Source: VRUE01 sp963728045
Lineage (GTDB): Bacteria > Actinomycetota > Thermoleophilia > Solirubrobacterales > 70-9
Assembly (NCBI GenBank): GCA_963728045.1
Contig: CAVSIE010000003.1
Coordinates: 12,055 to 76,054 of the forward strand
Direction: 5' to 3'
DNA length: 64,000 nucleotides
Numbering within the stretch: the first letter of the stretch is position 1; each line of letters opens with the position of its first letter. The notes below the pieces were generated by a model, which was given only the letters and a program-made list of their open reading frames with translations, did no database searches and had not been told where the DNA came from. Both the position numbers and the translations under genes were made by a program. Shown here in pieces: positions 34,963 through 43,935 of the stretch.

Positions 34963-35502
34963 ATGCAAGCGAGCGAGATCGCCGCGATCGTCGATGAGGT
35001 GGCCACACCCGAAGCGACCCCGGCTGAGCAGGAGACGGCGGCGCGGCTGAGCGCGCTGCTGCGGCACCTCTTCCTCTACGACCGCGGAAACATGCTGCGG
35101 GTGATCGAGGAGAGCGGCCTCTCGGCGACCCAGTGCAAGGTGCTGCTGGAGCTGGGCGGCCTTGGCGAGGCGACCGCTCCGCGGCAGGTGAGCGACCTGG
35201 CGGAGGCCTTCGGCGTCTCGGTTCCCTCGATGAGCAGGGCGATCGACGGCCTGGTCAAGAAGCGGTTGGCGACCAGGGTCGAGGACGCAGAGGACCGGCG
35301 CGTGCGTCGCGTCGCGATCACCGCCAGGGGCAAGCAGCTGGTCGACACCATGCTGGTCGTCCGCCAGGCGGGGATGGAGGCTTTTGCCGCGAGCCTGACG
35401 GCGGCCCAGCGGCGCAAGCTCGACGCCGCGGTCGACTCGCTGATGGACCGCGAGGACATCGCCGAGGCCTACGAGCTGCTCAAGGAGGTGAAGCCGGCTT
35501 GA
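34963..35502 (+). CDS. MarR-family regulator
   Basis: 179 aa. LSATQCKVLLELGGLGEATAPRQVSDLA, VSVPSMSRAIDGLVKKRLATRVEDAEDRRVRRV is the MarR recognition helix and wing with the DxRxxR signature. Stop overlaps the TTG of the efflux gene. Likely represses the efflux pump and itself through the palindrome at 34913. Confidence 0.9.
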   Translation: MQASEIAAIVDEVATPEATPAEQETAARLSALLRHLFLYDRGNMLRVIEESGLSATQCKVLLELGGLGEATAPRQVSDLAEAFGVSVPSMSRAIDGLVKKRLATRVEDAEDRRVRRVAITARGKQLVDTMLVVRQAGMEAFAASLTAAQRRKLDAAVDSLMDREDIAEAYELLKEVKPA

Positions 35503-36971
35503 CCCGCTACCGCCACCTGATCACCGACGAGAACCGCAAGTGGTGGACGCTCGGGGCGATGTGCTTCGCCCTGTTCATGATCATGCTCGACAACACGGTC
35601 GTGAACGTGGCGCTGCCCTCGATCCAGCGCGACCTCGGCGCCTCGCTCTCCGCCCTGGAGTGGACCGTCAACGGCTACACGCTCTCCTTCGCGGTGTTGC
35701 TGGCGACCGGCGGACGGCTCGGCGACATCTTCGGCCGCCGCCGCATGTTCATCTTCGGCGTCGTCATCTTCGCCCTCTCCTCGGCGACCGCGGGCCTGGC
35801 CGCCGACACGACCTCGCTCGTGGTCAGCCGCGTGGTGCAGGGCGTCGGCGCCGCGTTGATGATGCCGGCGACGCTCTCGATCGTCACCGACGCCTTCCCG
35901 CCGAGCGAGCGCGGCAAGGCGATGGGCACCTGGGCCGGGGTCTCGGCTCTGGCTCTCGCCGTCGGTCCGGTCCTCGGCGGCTTCCTCACCGAGCACGTCA
36001 GCTGGCGGGCGATCTTCTATCTCAACATCCCGGTCGCGATCGGCGCCGTGCTGGCGGCGCTGTTCGCGGTGCGCGAGTCACGCGACACCACGGTCGGGCG
36101 GGAGGTCGACTACGCCGGCGTGGCGGTGCTGACCGCGTCCCTGACGGCGCTGATCCTCGCCCTGGTCGAGGGCAACGCCTGGGGCTGGGGTTCACCCGAA
36201 GTCGTCGCCCTGCTGGTCGGCGCCGGGTTGGGGCTGGCGGCCTTCGTCGCGATCGAGCTGCGGGTCAAGGCGCCGATGGTCGAGTTCCACTTCTTCTCCG
36301 ACCGCAACTTCGTCGGCGCCGTCGTGGTGGCGCTGATCGTCTCCTTCGCGATGCTGGGCGTTTTCTTCTTCCTCGCCCTCTACATGCAGAACATCCTCGG
36401 CTACTCCGCGCTGGAGGCGGGGATCCGGTTCCTGCCTTCGACCCTGATGATCGTCATCGTGGCGCCGCTCGCCGGGCGGTTCTCCGACCGGATCGGCCCG
36501 CGCTGGCTGATCGTCGCCGGGCTCGTCGTGGTCGCCGCCTCACTGCTCAGCTTCAGCGGCATCGCGGTCGACTCCAGCTACGGCGAGCTGCTGCCGGGCT
36601 TCATGCTGCTAGGCATCGGCATCGCATTGACGATGTCACCAATGACCAGCGCCGCGATGAACGCGGTTCCGGTGGAAAAGGCCGGAATCGCCTCCGGCGT
36701 GCTCTCGATGTTCCGGATGGTCGGCGGCAGCCTCGGCGTCGCAGTCACCGGCGCGATCTTCCAGGGCGCCGTCGGCAATCCGGAGACGGCTTCACCAGTC
36801 GACTTCGTCGACGCGCTCGGCCACGCGATGACGGTCTCCGCCGCGGTCGCTCTCAGCGGCGCTGTCGTGGCGGCGCTCGCGATCCGCGCCAGGCGGGAGG
36901 GGATCAGCATCGAGACTGCCGAGGCGGAGGTCCAGCCCGGTGGCGCGCTAGCCGCGCGCGGGGCCGAGTAG
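35499..36971 (+). CDS. DHA2-type MFS drug efflux transporter
   Basis: 490 aa from TTG 35499 (TTGA overlap with marR). LFMIMLDNTVVNVALPSIQ (DHA2 motif D1), GRLGDIFGRRRMF (motif A), VVQGVGAALMMPATLSIV, and about 14 hydrophobic helices. Proton-driven export of drugs or dyes. Its 3' end overlaps convergent bioD by 24 bp. Confidence 0.92.
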   Translation: MTRYRHLITDENRKWWTLGAMCFALFMIMLDNTVVNVALPSIQRDLGASLSALEWTVNGYTLSFAVLLATGGRLGDIFGRRRMFIFGVVIFALSSATAGLAADTTSLVVSRVVQGVGAALMMPATLSIVTDAFPPSERGKAMGTWAGVSALALAVGPVLGGFLTEHVSWRAIFYLNIPVAIGAVLAALFAVRESRDTTVGREVDYAGVAVLTASLTALILALVEGNAWGWGSPEVVALLVGAGLGLAAFVAIELRVKAPMVEFHFFSDRNFVGAVVVALIVSFAMLGVFFFLALYMQNILGYSALEAGIRFLPSTLMIVIVAPLAGRFSDRIGPRWLIVAGLVVVAASLLSFSGIAVDSSYGELLPGFMLLGIGIALTMSPMTSAAMNAVPVEKAGIASGVLSMFRMVGGSLGVAVTGAIFQGAVGNPETASPVDFVDALGHAMTVSAAVALSGAVVAALAIRARREGISIETAEAEVQPGGALAARGAE

Positions 36972-37616
36972 CCCCCACTCGCCGGGCCAGCTGTCCGGGT
37001 CGGAGGGATCGACCCAGGGGAGCGTCGCTACGTCGATGCCGCCGAGGGTGGCGATCGTCTCGCGGTTGGACAGCTCGATCTCACCAGGATCCTCTGGCCA
37101 GGGCGTAAAGATGACACTGGTGACCCGCAGGCCCGCGGACCGCGCCGCCTCGATCGTCAGCAGGGTGTGGTCGATCGCGCCCAGGCCGGGCGGGGAGGCG
37201 ATCGCCACCGGCATCGCCAGGTCGACGATCAGGTCCCTGACCAGGTAGTCGAGGCTGAGCGGCGTGAGCAGGCCGCCGACCCCCTCGCAGATGAAGGTGT
37301 CCGCTCCCTCCTGGGCGATCCGGGCTGCCTCGAGCAGGGCCTCTCGCTCGATCTCCTCGCCCACCATCGCGGCGGCGAGGTGGGGTGAGACGGGGGGCCC
37401 GTAGCGAAAGGGAGCGATCTCCTCGTCGCTCTGGTCCGAGCGGGCGGCGCGGCGCAGGATCGCGTGATCGGGTTCACCCGGCTCGTCGAGGCCGGTCAGC
37501 GCAGGCTTGAAGACCTTCACCCGCTGGCCCTCCGCGGCGAAGCTGTGCGCGACCATGGCGGCGGCGTAGGTCTTGCCGACCTCAGTCCCCGTGCCAGTTA
37601 CGAAGACGCCGCGCAT
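36948..37616 (-). CDS. bioD: Dethiobiotin synthetase
   Basis: 222 aa. GVFVTGTGTEVGKTYAAAMV is the P-loop; KVFKPALTGLDEPGEPDHA, EGVGGLLTPLS follow. ATP-dependent ring closure of DAPA to dethiobiotin. 5 bp after bioF; third gene of bioB-bioF-bioD. Confidence 0.94.
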   Translation of the reverse strand: MRGVFVTGTGTEVGKTYAAAMVAHSFAAEGQRVKVFKPALTGLDEPGEPDHAILRRAARSDQSDEEIAPFRYGPPVSPHLAAAMVGEEIEREALLEAARIAQEGADTFICEGVGGLLTPLSLDYLVRDLIVDLAMPVAIASPPGLGAIDHTLLTIEAARSAGLRVTSVIFTPWPEDPGEIELSNRETIATLGGIDVATLPWVDPSDPDSWPGEWGLLGPARG

Positions 37617-37621
37617 CGCCG

Positions 37622-38824
37622 CTAGGCGGCGGCGAGCGCCGGCGACTCGGAGGGCCGTGCGGGGGTGATCTCCAGCTCCCGTGCCGCGGCGCCGACCAGC
37701 TTCGCCGCCCGCTCCAGCTCACCGCTGCGGTGGGTCGCCATCGCGGTGAAGCGCAGCCGCGAGGAGCCCTCGGGCACCGTCGGCGGGCGGATTCCCTGTG
37801 CGAAGACCCCACGCTCGAGCGCCCGTTCGCTCAACTCCATCGTCGGCGCGGCGTCACCGATCTCCACCGGGACGATCTGGGTCGATGAGCCGCCCACGGT
37901 GAGGCCCTCGCCGGCGAGCGCGTTGCGCAGCGTCTCCGCGTTGGCCTGCAGGCGCTCGACCCGGTGGGGATGGGACTCGAGCAACTCCAGCGCGGCCAGC
38001 GCCGCGGCGGCCGCGGTCGGCGGCGGCGCCGTCGAGAAGATGAAGGGACGGGCGGTGTTGAGGAGGTACTCGACCAGCTCTCCGCTCCCACAGACATAGG
38101 CCCCGTAGGAGCCCAGCGCCTTTCCGAGCGTGCCGACGACGACATCGACCTCCTCGCTGAGACCGGCGGCGGCGACCGAGCCGCGGCCGCCCGGGCCGAG
38201 CGCGCCGGTGGCGTGCGCCTCGTCGACCATCAGCCTGCACCCGTGCCGGCGGGCCAGCACCACCAGTTGCTCCAGCGGCGCCACGTCGCCGTCCATCGAG
38301 AAGACGCCGTCGGTGACGACCAGCGAGGCCCGCTCGCCGGCCTCGCGCAGCCCCCAGGCGAGGTGCTCGAGGTCGCCGTGGCGGTAGACGAAGGTCTCGG
38401 CGCGGGAGAGGCGGCAGCCGTCGACGATGCTGGCGTGGTTGAGCTCGTCGGAGAAGACCACCTCATCACGCCCGGCAAGCGCTGCGATCGTGCCGGTGTT
38501 CGCCAGGTAGCCGGAGCCGAACAGCAGCGAGGCCTCGTAGCCCTTGAACTCGGCGAGCCGCTCCTCGAGGCTGCGATGCGGCTGCATGTTGCCGGAGATC
38601 AGCCGCGAGGCGCCGGCGCCGGCTCCCCAGCGCATCGCCGCCTCGGCCGCGGCGCCGCGGACACGCGGGTGGTCGGCCAGCCCCAGGTAGTTGTTCGAGC
38701 AGAGCAGCAGCACCGGCCGCCCGTCGAGCAGCACGCGCGGTCCTTGCGGGCCGCTGACGAGTCGCAGCCGCCGATGGAGCCCCTGGTCGCGGAGCTCCTC
38801 CAGCCGATCTGCGATGTCGGTCAT
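37622..38824 (-). CDS. bioF: 8-amino-7-oxononanoate synthase
   Basis: 400 aa PLP enzyme joining pimeloyl thioester and alanine. LLCSNNYLGLADHPRV, FSDELNHASIVDGCRLSRAE, MVDEAHATGALGPGGRG, PLP lysine in VVGTLGKALGSYGAYVCG, RPFIFSTAPPP. ATGA overlap with bioB. Confidence 0.94.
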   Translation of the reverse strand: MTDIADRLEELRDQGLHRRLRLVSGPQGPRVLLDGRPVLLLCSNNYLGLADHPRVRGAAAEAAMRWGAGAGASRLISGNMQPHRSLEERLAEFKGYEASLLFGSGYLANTGTIAALAGRDEVVFSDELNHASIVDGCRLSRAETFVYRHGDLEHLAWGLREAGERASLVVTDGVFSMDGDVAPLEQLVVLARRHGCRLMVDEAHATGALGPGGRGSVAAAGLSEEVDVVVGTLGKALGSYGAYVCGSGELVEYLLNTARPFIFSTAPPPTAAAAALAALELLESHPHRVERLQANAETLRNALAGEGLTVGGSSTQIVPVEIGDAAPTMELSERALERGVFAQGIRPPTVPEGSSRLRFTAMATHRSGELERAAKLVGAAARELEITPARPSESPALAAA

Positions 38825-39945
38825 GCCGCCTGTGGGTAAGGCGGGGGCTTCTTGGTCTTCTTGATCACCCGCAGCTGGGTCGAGGGGTCCCAGAAGTTGG
38901 CCTCGTCCTGGCGGTCGATCAGCTCGTCGACAGGCGTCGCCGGCGCATCGCCCTCAAGCCAGCCGGAGCGGTTGTCGGGGCGGGGGTTGGCGCCGTTGTC
39001 GGGCTGGCGGGCCACGTTCAGGCCCAGCTCCTCGAACATCGCCCGGTCCTCCTCCGGCTCGGCGCCGAGGGTGGTGAGGAAGTTGCCCATCATCACTCCG
39101 TTGAGCCCCGCCTTGACCGCCAGTGGTTGCAGGTCGCCGAGGTTCTCGACCCGGCCGCCGCAGAGGCGGAAGAGCGCGCCGGGGATGACCAGGCGGAAGA
39201 CCGCCACCCACTTGACCACCTCCCAGGCGTCCATCAGGGGCCTGTCGCCGAACTTGGTGCCCTCACGCGGGTTGAGCAGGTTGATCGGCACCGAGGTCGG
39301 GTTCAGCTCGGTGAGCTCGAAGGCCATCTCGACCCGCTGCCGCGGCGACTCGCCGAGGTTGAGGATGCCGCCGACGCAGGTCTCCAGGCCGGCCTCCTTG
39401 ACCGCGTCGATCGTCCGCAGCCTGCCCTCGTAGCGGACCGTGGTCGTGACCTCGGGGTAGTAGGAGCGGGCCGACTCGACGTTGTGGTGGACGCGCTGGA
39501 CTCCTGCCTCCTTCAGCTGTTTGGCTCGCTCCCCCGACATGTGGCCGATCGAGGCGCAGCGCTTCAGGTTGGTCTGCTCGGCGACCAGCCTCGTCCCTTC
39601 GAGGATCTTCTGGAAGTCCCGTTTGGAGAGCCCCTGCCCCTGGGTGACCATGCAGAAACGATGGGCGCCCGCGGCCTCGGCCGCCTTGGCATGCTCGAGG
39701 ATCTGCTCGGGCTCCATCATCGCGTGCATCGGCGTGTCCGCCTCGGCGTAGCGCGACTGGGCGCAGAAGCCGCAGTCCTCGGCGCAGCCGCCCGACTTGG
39801 CGTTGACCAGCGAGCACATGTCGGTGGAGTCGCCGAAGTTCTCTTTGCGCACCTGCCAGGCACGCTCGACCAGCGTGCCGATCTCCTCGTGGCTGGACAG
39901 TTCGCCCAGCGACAGGGCTTCGTCGAACGAGATCAGGGAAGGCAT
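38821..39945 (-). CDS. bioB: Biotin synthase
   Basis: 374-aa radical SAM enzyme inserting sulfur into dethiobiotin. 4Fe-4S cluster Cys in SGGCAEDCGFCAQS (CxxxCxxC), HRFCMVTQGQG, YPEVTTTVRYEGRLRTI, ETCVGGILNLGE. First gene of the operon, divergent from the GH3 gene. Confidence 0.95.
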   Translation of the reverse strand: MPSLISFDEALSLGELSSHEEIGTLVERAWQVRKENFGDSTDMCSLVNAKSGGCAEDCGFCAQSRYAEADTPMHAMMEPEQILEHAKAAEAAGAHRFCMVTQGQGLSKRDFQKILEGTRLVAEQTNLKRCASIGHMSGERAKQLKEAGVQRVHHNVESARSYYPEVTTTVRYEGRLRTIDAVKEAGLETCVGGILNLGESPRQRVEMAFELTELNPTSVPINLLNPREGTKFGDRPLMDAWEVVKWVAVFRLVIPGALFRLCGGRVENLGDLQPLAVKAGLNGVMMGNFLTTLGAEPEEDRAMFEELGLNVARQPDNGANPRPDNRSGWLEGDAPATPVDELIDRQDEANFWDPSTQLRVIKKTKKPPPYPQAA

Positions 39946-39998
39946 TCGGGCGCAAGGCTAGGAATTGAGCCGGACGTGCCGGCGACTAGCCTCACGGG

Positions 39999-41102
39999 AT
40001 GAAGAGACGCAGGCAGATCGCCCTGGTGGCGTGCTGCGCGCTCGCCGCGGGCGCCTTCGCTTTTGGCGTCACGCTGGGCGATGGGGCAGCGCCGCCGCGA
40101 CCGAGCGTCGCCAGCCAGCTCACACCTGAGCGGCTCGCCGGCCAGCGGATCGTCGTCGGGTTTTCCGGCGTGGAAGCTCCTCGCCCGGTCAAGTGGATGA
40201 TCCGCGAGGGCCGTGTCGCAGGGGTGATCCTCTTCGACGAGAACCTCGCCGGTCGCAATGCCGACCGCCGGCTCATACGCCGCCTGCAGTCGGTTCCACG
40301 GCCGCCCGGCCTGCGCGACCCGCTGCTGGTGATGATCGACCAGGAGGGTGGGCTGGTGAAGAGGGTCGGCGGCGCGCCGACCGCCTCCGCCCGCGAGATG
40401 GGCGCGCGCGGCGCCGCCTTCAGCCGCGCGCAGGGGCTGCGCACGGCGCGCAACCTGCGCAACCTCGGCGTCAACGTCGACCTGGCGCCGGTCCTCGACG
40501 TCGCCCGCCCCGGCGGCACGATCGCCGAGACCGAACGCGGCTTCGGCTCGAGCGCCGAGCAGGTGGAGAAGACCGCTGTGCCCTTCGCCGCAGGGCTGCA
40601 GGATGGTGGGGTGGCGGCAACGGCGAAGCACTTTCCCGGGCTCGGCGCGGCCCGCCTCAACACCGACTTCGCGGTCGAACGAGTCGATCTCTCCAGGCAG
40701 GAGCTGCGACAGGTCGACGAGGCGCCCTACAGGCGATTCATCGCGGGCGGCGGCGAGCTGGTGATGCTGAGCACTGCGATCTACCCTGCTTTCTCACCCA
40801 GGCCCGCCGCCTTCGCCCGCTCGGTAGCGACCGGCGAGCTGCGCGGCCGGCTCGGCTTCGACGGTGTCTCGATCACTGACGCTCTCGAGACCGTCGCCGT
40901 GCGCGACTTCGGCGGCTCGGCCAAGGCCGCCCTGGCGGCGGCGGGCGCCGGCGTCGACCTTCTCCTCTTCACCGACTACAGGGCTGGCGCCCAGGCCCAG
41001 CGCGCCCTGGGGCGCCGAATCCGCACTCGGGCGGTCGTTCGGGTCGCCGCGGAAGACTCGGTGAGCCGCATCCTGCGCCTGCGTCACCATCTCGCCCGCT
41101 AG
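39999..41102 (+). CDS. GH3 beta-N-acetylhexosaminidase-like, secreted or lipid-anchored
   Basis: 367 aa. N-terminal hydrophobic segment (QIALVACCALAAGAFAFG) with Cys pair. LVMIDQEGGLVKRV, NLGVNVDLAPVLDVARPGG, AATAKHFPGLGAARLNTD (KHFPG His), VSITDALETVAV (nucleophile Asp). NagZ-type GH3 used in cell-wall recycling or turnover. Full length. Confidence 0.88.
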   Translation: MKRRRQIALVACCALAAGAFAFGVTLGDGAAPPRPSVASQLTPERLAGQRIVVGFSGVEAPRPVKWMIREGRVAGVILFDENLAGRNADRRLIRRLQSVPRPPGLRDPLLVMIDQEGGLVKRVGGAPTASAREMGARGAAFSRAQGLRTARNLRNLGVNVDLAPVLDVARPGGTIAETERGFGSSAEQVEKTAVPFAAGLQDGGVAATAKHFPGLGAARLNTDFAVERVDLSRQELRQVDEAPYRRFIAGGGELVMLSTAIYPAFSPRPAAFARSVATGELRGRLGFDGVSITDALETVAVRDFGGSAKAALAAAGAGVDLLLFTDYRAGAQAQRALGRRIRTRAVVRVAAEDSVSRILRLRHHLAR

Positions 41103-41119
41103 ACGCGCGCGGAGCCGCC

Positions 41120-41755
41120 TTACTCGACCGGCGTCGCCGCCAGCGACTCCCAGAGGTAGAGCGAGGCGAGGCTGCGGTGGGGGCGCCAGGGCTCGCCGAT
41201 CTCCAGCACCTGGGCTGGGGGAGGCATCTCCTCCAGCTCGTACTCGACCTGCACCGCCTTGCGGATGCCGAGGTCGCCGCCGGAGAGCACGTCCGGGCGC
41301 TCGAGGTGGAAGAGCAGGAACATCTCGGCGGTCCACTGGCCGAGGCCGCGGACGGCGACGATCTCCTCGATCACCTCCTCGTCGGGGAGCCGGTCCAGCC
41401 GGTCGACCTCGAGCTCGCCGGCGATCACATGGGAGGCGAGGTCGCGGACATATTCGACCTTGCGCCCGGAGAGGCCGGCGCCGCGCAGGTCCTGCTCACT
41501 GGCTTCGAGCAGCTCCTCCGGGCTCGGCGTGCGGCCGCCGAAGATCTCGATCACGCGGCCGTAGATCGTCCGCGCCGCCTTGGTCGAGAGCTGCTGGCCG
41601 ACGATCGCCCGCAGCAGCGCCCCGTAGGCGTCGGCGGGCCGCTCCTCGCTGCGCCGTTTCAGCCGCGTCTTCACGTCGAGCTTGCCGATTCGCTCGATCA
41701 GGTCCGCCATCACGGGGTCGGAGGCGCTCAGCGCTTTGCGGGCGGCTGCGCTCAC
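41120..41755 (-). CDS. DNA-3-methyladenine glycosylase (AlkA/HhH-GPD)
   Basis: 211 aa from GTG 41755, which overlaps the upstream stop (GTGA). LLRAIVGQQLSTKAARTIYGR, helix-hairpin-helix LPDEEVIEEIVAVRGLGQWTAEMFLLF, catalytic Asp region RPDVLSGGDLGIRKAV. Removes alkylated bases. Translationally coupled to the enoyl-CoA hydratase gene. An ATG 12 bp upstream (41767) is the alternative start. Confidence 0.88.
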   Translation of the reverse strand: MSAAARKALSASDPVMADLIERIGKLDVKTRLKRRSEERPADAYGALLRAIVGQQLSTKAARTIYGRVIEIFGGRTPSPEELLEASEQDLRGAGLSGRKVEYVRDLASHVIAGELEVDRLDRLPDEEVIEEIVAVRGLGQWTAEMFLLFHLERPDVLSGGDLGIRKAVQVEYELEEMPPPAQVLEIGEPWRPHRSLASLYLWESLAATPVE

Positions 41756-42558
41756 TTCCCCTGCCATTCCGGCTTGCGTTTCTCGGCGAAGGCGCGGATC
41801 CCCTCGCGCAGGTCCTCGGAGGAGAAGCAGGACTCGCGGAGGGCGATCAGGCCGGCCTCTTGCTGCTCGGTGAGCACGGGGGAGGCGTTGAGCAGCTCGA
41901 TCGCGCTCTTGTTGCCGCGCATCGAGAGCGGCGCGTTGGCGGCGACTTCGGCGGCCAGCGCGACCGAGAGCTCCTCGAGCCGCTCGCCGGCGACGACTTC
42001 GTGGACCAGCCCGATCTCCGCGGCGCGGGTGGCCTCGAAGTTGCGCCCGGTCAGGAACAGCTCCTTGGTCCGCGCCAGGCCGACCGTGTCGAGGAACTTG
42101 CGCAGCCCGGTGTGGCCGTAGACGAGGCCGAGCTTTGCCGGCGGCATTCCCAGCTTGGCACCGGTGGCGCAGATCCGCAGGTCGCAGGTGATCGCCAGCT
42201 CCAGCCCGCCGCCGAGGCAATGGCCGTTGATCGCGGCGACCGTCGGCCAGGGGTGGGCGGCGAGCGCCTCCAGGGCGCGGTGGAAGGGGTGGGCGACGAG
42301 CGCCTCGGCATCCCGCTCGAAGGTCTCGGCGGGGAAGGAGGCGATGTCGTAACCCGCCGAGAAGACCGGCGGCGCGCCGGTGATCAACAGGCAGCGGGTC
42401 TCGATGCCGCGGTCGAGGCGCGGCAGGGTCTCGGCCAGCGCGTCGAGGATCTCGTGGTCGAGCGCGTTGCGGCGCTCGGGGTTGGAGAGGCGGATGCGGA
42501 CGACCGCCTCGGCCGGGGAGTCGAGCAGGAGCTTGCCGCCGGCGAGCTGCTCGCTCAC
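41752..42558 (-). CDS. Enoyl-CoA hydratase/isomerase family protein
   Basis: 268 aa crotonase. RIRLSNPERRNALDHEI, oxyanion loop FSAGYDIASF, AAINGHCLGGGLELAITCDLRI, KLGMPPAKLGLVYGHTGLRKF. The usual second Glu position carries YGHTG, so hydratase versus another crotonase activity is open. ATGA overlap with the biotinyl-domain gene. Confidence 0.85.
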   Translation of the reverse strand: MSEQLAGGKLLLDSPAEAVVRIRLSNPERRNALDHEILDALAETLPRLDRGIETRCLLITGAPPVFSAGYDIASFPAETFERDAEALVAHPFHRALEALAAHPWPTVAAINGHCLGGGLELAITCDLRICATGAKLGMPPAKLGLVYGHTGLRKFLDTVGLARTKELFLTGRNFEATRAAEIGLVHEVVAGERLEELSVALAAEVAANAPLSMRGNKSAIELLNASPVLTEQQEAGLIALRESCFSSEDLREGIRAFAEKRKPEWQGK

Positions 42559-42770
42559 TCGAGCACTACGAGGACGTCGCCTTCGCTGACCGACTGGCCC
42601 TCCTCGCAGCGGATCTCCTTGACGGTCCCGTCGTCCTCGGCCTCGACCGGGATCTCCATCTTCATCGACTCGAGGATGACGACGGTGTCGCCGTCTTCGA
42701 CTTCGTCGCCGACCGCCACCTCGACTTTCCAGACGTTGCCGGTGATGTGCGCCTCGATGTCAGTGCTCAT
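42555..42770 (-). CDS. Biotin/lipoyl attachment domain protein (BCCP-like)
   Basis: 71 aa, single domain. VVILESMKMEIPVEAEDDG holds the biotinylated Lys in E-S-M-K-M; GNVWKVEVAVGDEVEDGD and EGQSVSEGDVLVVLE complete the barrel. Free-standing carrier of an acyl-CoA carboxylase, in a genome region that also makes biotin. Confidence 0.92.
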   Translation of the reverse strand: MSTDIEAHITGNVWKVEVAVGDEVEDGDTVVILESMKMEIPVEAEDDGTVKEIRCEEGQSVSEGDVLVVLE

Positions 42771-42773
42771 GTC

Positions 42774-42912
42774 GGCCGTCCTGTTCGTTTCTGGACGTGC
42801 GAGAACCGAGCATGGCGAGGACGCAGGGAGCGAAGCGTGCTGTAAGCACGCGAGCGACTGAGGACAAAGCCAGGCGAAGGTTCGCAGCCGTCCAGGGGCG
42901 GACAGGGCTGTC
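42774..42912 (+). repeat. Palindromic repeat B, copy 1
   Basis: Conserved core 42818-42865: AGGACGCAGGGAGCG, hairpin GCGTGC-TGTAA-GCACGC, CGAGCGACTGAGGAC. Outer flanks pair imperfectly (GGACGTGCGAGAACC with GGTTCGCAGCCGTCC). The same core lies inverted at 50518-50563. Located between the divergent biotinyl-domain and glycosyltransferase genes. Confidence 0.65.
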
Positions 42913-42915
42913 GAC

Positions 42916-43650
42916 ATGAGCACCTCATGGGCGGGGACAATATCCGCCGTGCAGGACTCCCTTGCCGTGATCGTCGCCGCCCGCAACGAGGCGGACCGGG
43001 TCGGCGCCACGGTCGCGGCGTTGCGCGAGGCTTTCCCCGGCGCGGCGATCTGGGTCGCCGACGACGCCTCTGACGACGGCACCGCGGAGACGGCGCTGGC
43101 GGCCGGGGCCCAGGTGGTCAGCCGCGGCCGTCCGCACGGCAAGGGCGCCAACGTGACGGCGGCGGCCGAGGCGGCGCTGGGCGCCGATCCCGCGCCGCGG
43201 CTCTTCCTGCTCTGTGACGGCGACCTCGGCGCCTCGGCGGGCAGGCTGGCGCCCCTGGTCGAGGCGGTCGAGGACGGCGAGTGCGACCTCGCCGTCGCCG
43301 CCTTCGCCCGCCGGGTTGGCGGTGGCTTCGGCGTTGCCCTGGGCTTCGCCCGCTGGGCAATCCGTCGCCGCTGCGGCCTGGAGGCGACCGCGCCGATCTC
43401 CGGCCAGCGGGCGATGCGGGTCGAGGCCCTATGCGCGGCGCTTCCCTTTGCCCGTGGCTACGGGATGGAGGTGGGGATGACGATCGACGCCGTCCGCGCC
43501 GGCTACCGGCTGCGCGAGTACGAGCTCGACCTCAGCCACCGTGCCACTGGCCGCTCCGCAGCCGGCTTCCTCCACCGGGGCCGCCAGCTGCGCGATTTCG
43601 CCCGGGTGTACTTCGTCAAGGGGGGAGAGCCTCGACGCTCTGGCTCTTAG
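42916..43650 (+). CDS. Glycosyltransferase family 2
   Basis: 244 aa. LAVIVAARNEADRVGATVAAL, IWVADDASDDGTAE (nucleotide-binding Asp), GKGANVTAAAEAAL, LFLLCDGDLGASAG (DxD-like), GYGMEVGMTIDAV. GT-A fold, polyprenyl-phosphate or glucosyl-phosphoglycerate-like members are close in pattern. Acceptor unknown. Start ATG 42916 or GTG 42949. Confidence 0.82.
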   Translation: MSTSWAGTISAVQDSLAVIVAARNEADRVGATVAALREAFPGAAIWVADDASDDGTAETALAAGAQVVSRGRPHGKGANVTAAAEAALGADPAPRLFLLCDGDLGASAGRLAPLVEAVEDGECDLAVAAFARRVGGGFGVALGFARWAIRRRCGLEATAPISGQRAMRVEALCAALPFARGYGMEVGMTIDAVRAGYRLREYELDLSHRATGRSAAGFLHRGRQLRDFARVYFVKGGEPRRSGS

Positions 43651-43688
43651 GTGGGCATGAGCCAATCTGTCGCCCCCGCTCCTGCTAC

Positions 43689-43714
43689 CTTTACCTCAAC
43701 CACTCTAGGTAAAG
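43689..43714 (+). promoter_or_regulatory. Operator of AbrB-VapC pair
   Basis: CTTTACCT and AGGTAAAG are perfect 8-bp inverted arms with a 10-bp spacer, ending 2 bp before ATG 43717. Expected site for autoregulation by the toxin-antitoxin complex. Confidence 0.65.
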
Positions 43715-43716
43715 CA

Positions 43717-43935
43717 ATGCCAAAGCTCTCTCGCAAGAACCAGGTGACGATCCCCGTCGAAGTGCTGCGCAAGTCTGGCCTCGAGCCGGGGGACGAGCTG
43801 AATGTGCGGGCGGTTGGGCGGGGGCGGCTGGAGCTTGAGCGCCGCCCTGATCTGGTCAATCAGTTCGCCGGCAGCCTGCCTTCCGCATATCCACCCGGCT
43901 ACCTCGAGGGGCTGCGGTCCGAGTGGGAGCGGTAG
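43717..43935 (+). CDS. AbrB/MazE-type antitoxin
   Basis: 72 aa from ATG 43717. MPKLSRKNQVTIPVEVLRKSGLEPGDEL is a swapped-hairpin AbrB domain; RGRLELERRPDLVNQFAGSL and the C-terminal YPPGYLEGLRSEWER bind the toxin. Overlaps the toxin gene by 13 bp. An upstream in-frame ATG exists but lies before the operator. Confidence 0.88.
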   Translation: MPKLSRKNQVTIPVEVLRKSGLEPGDELNVRAVGRGRLELERRPDLVNQFAGSLPSAYPPGYLEGLRSEWER

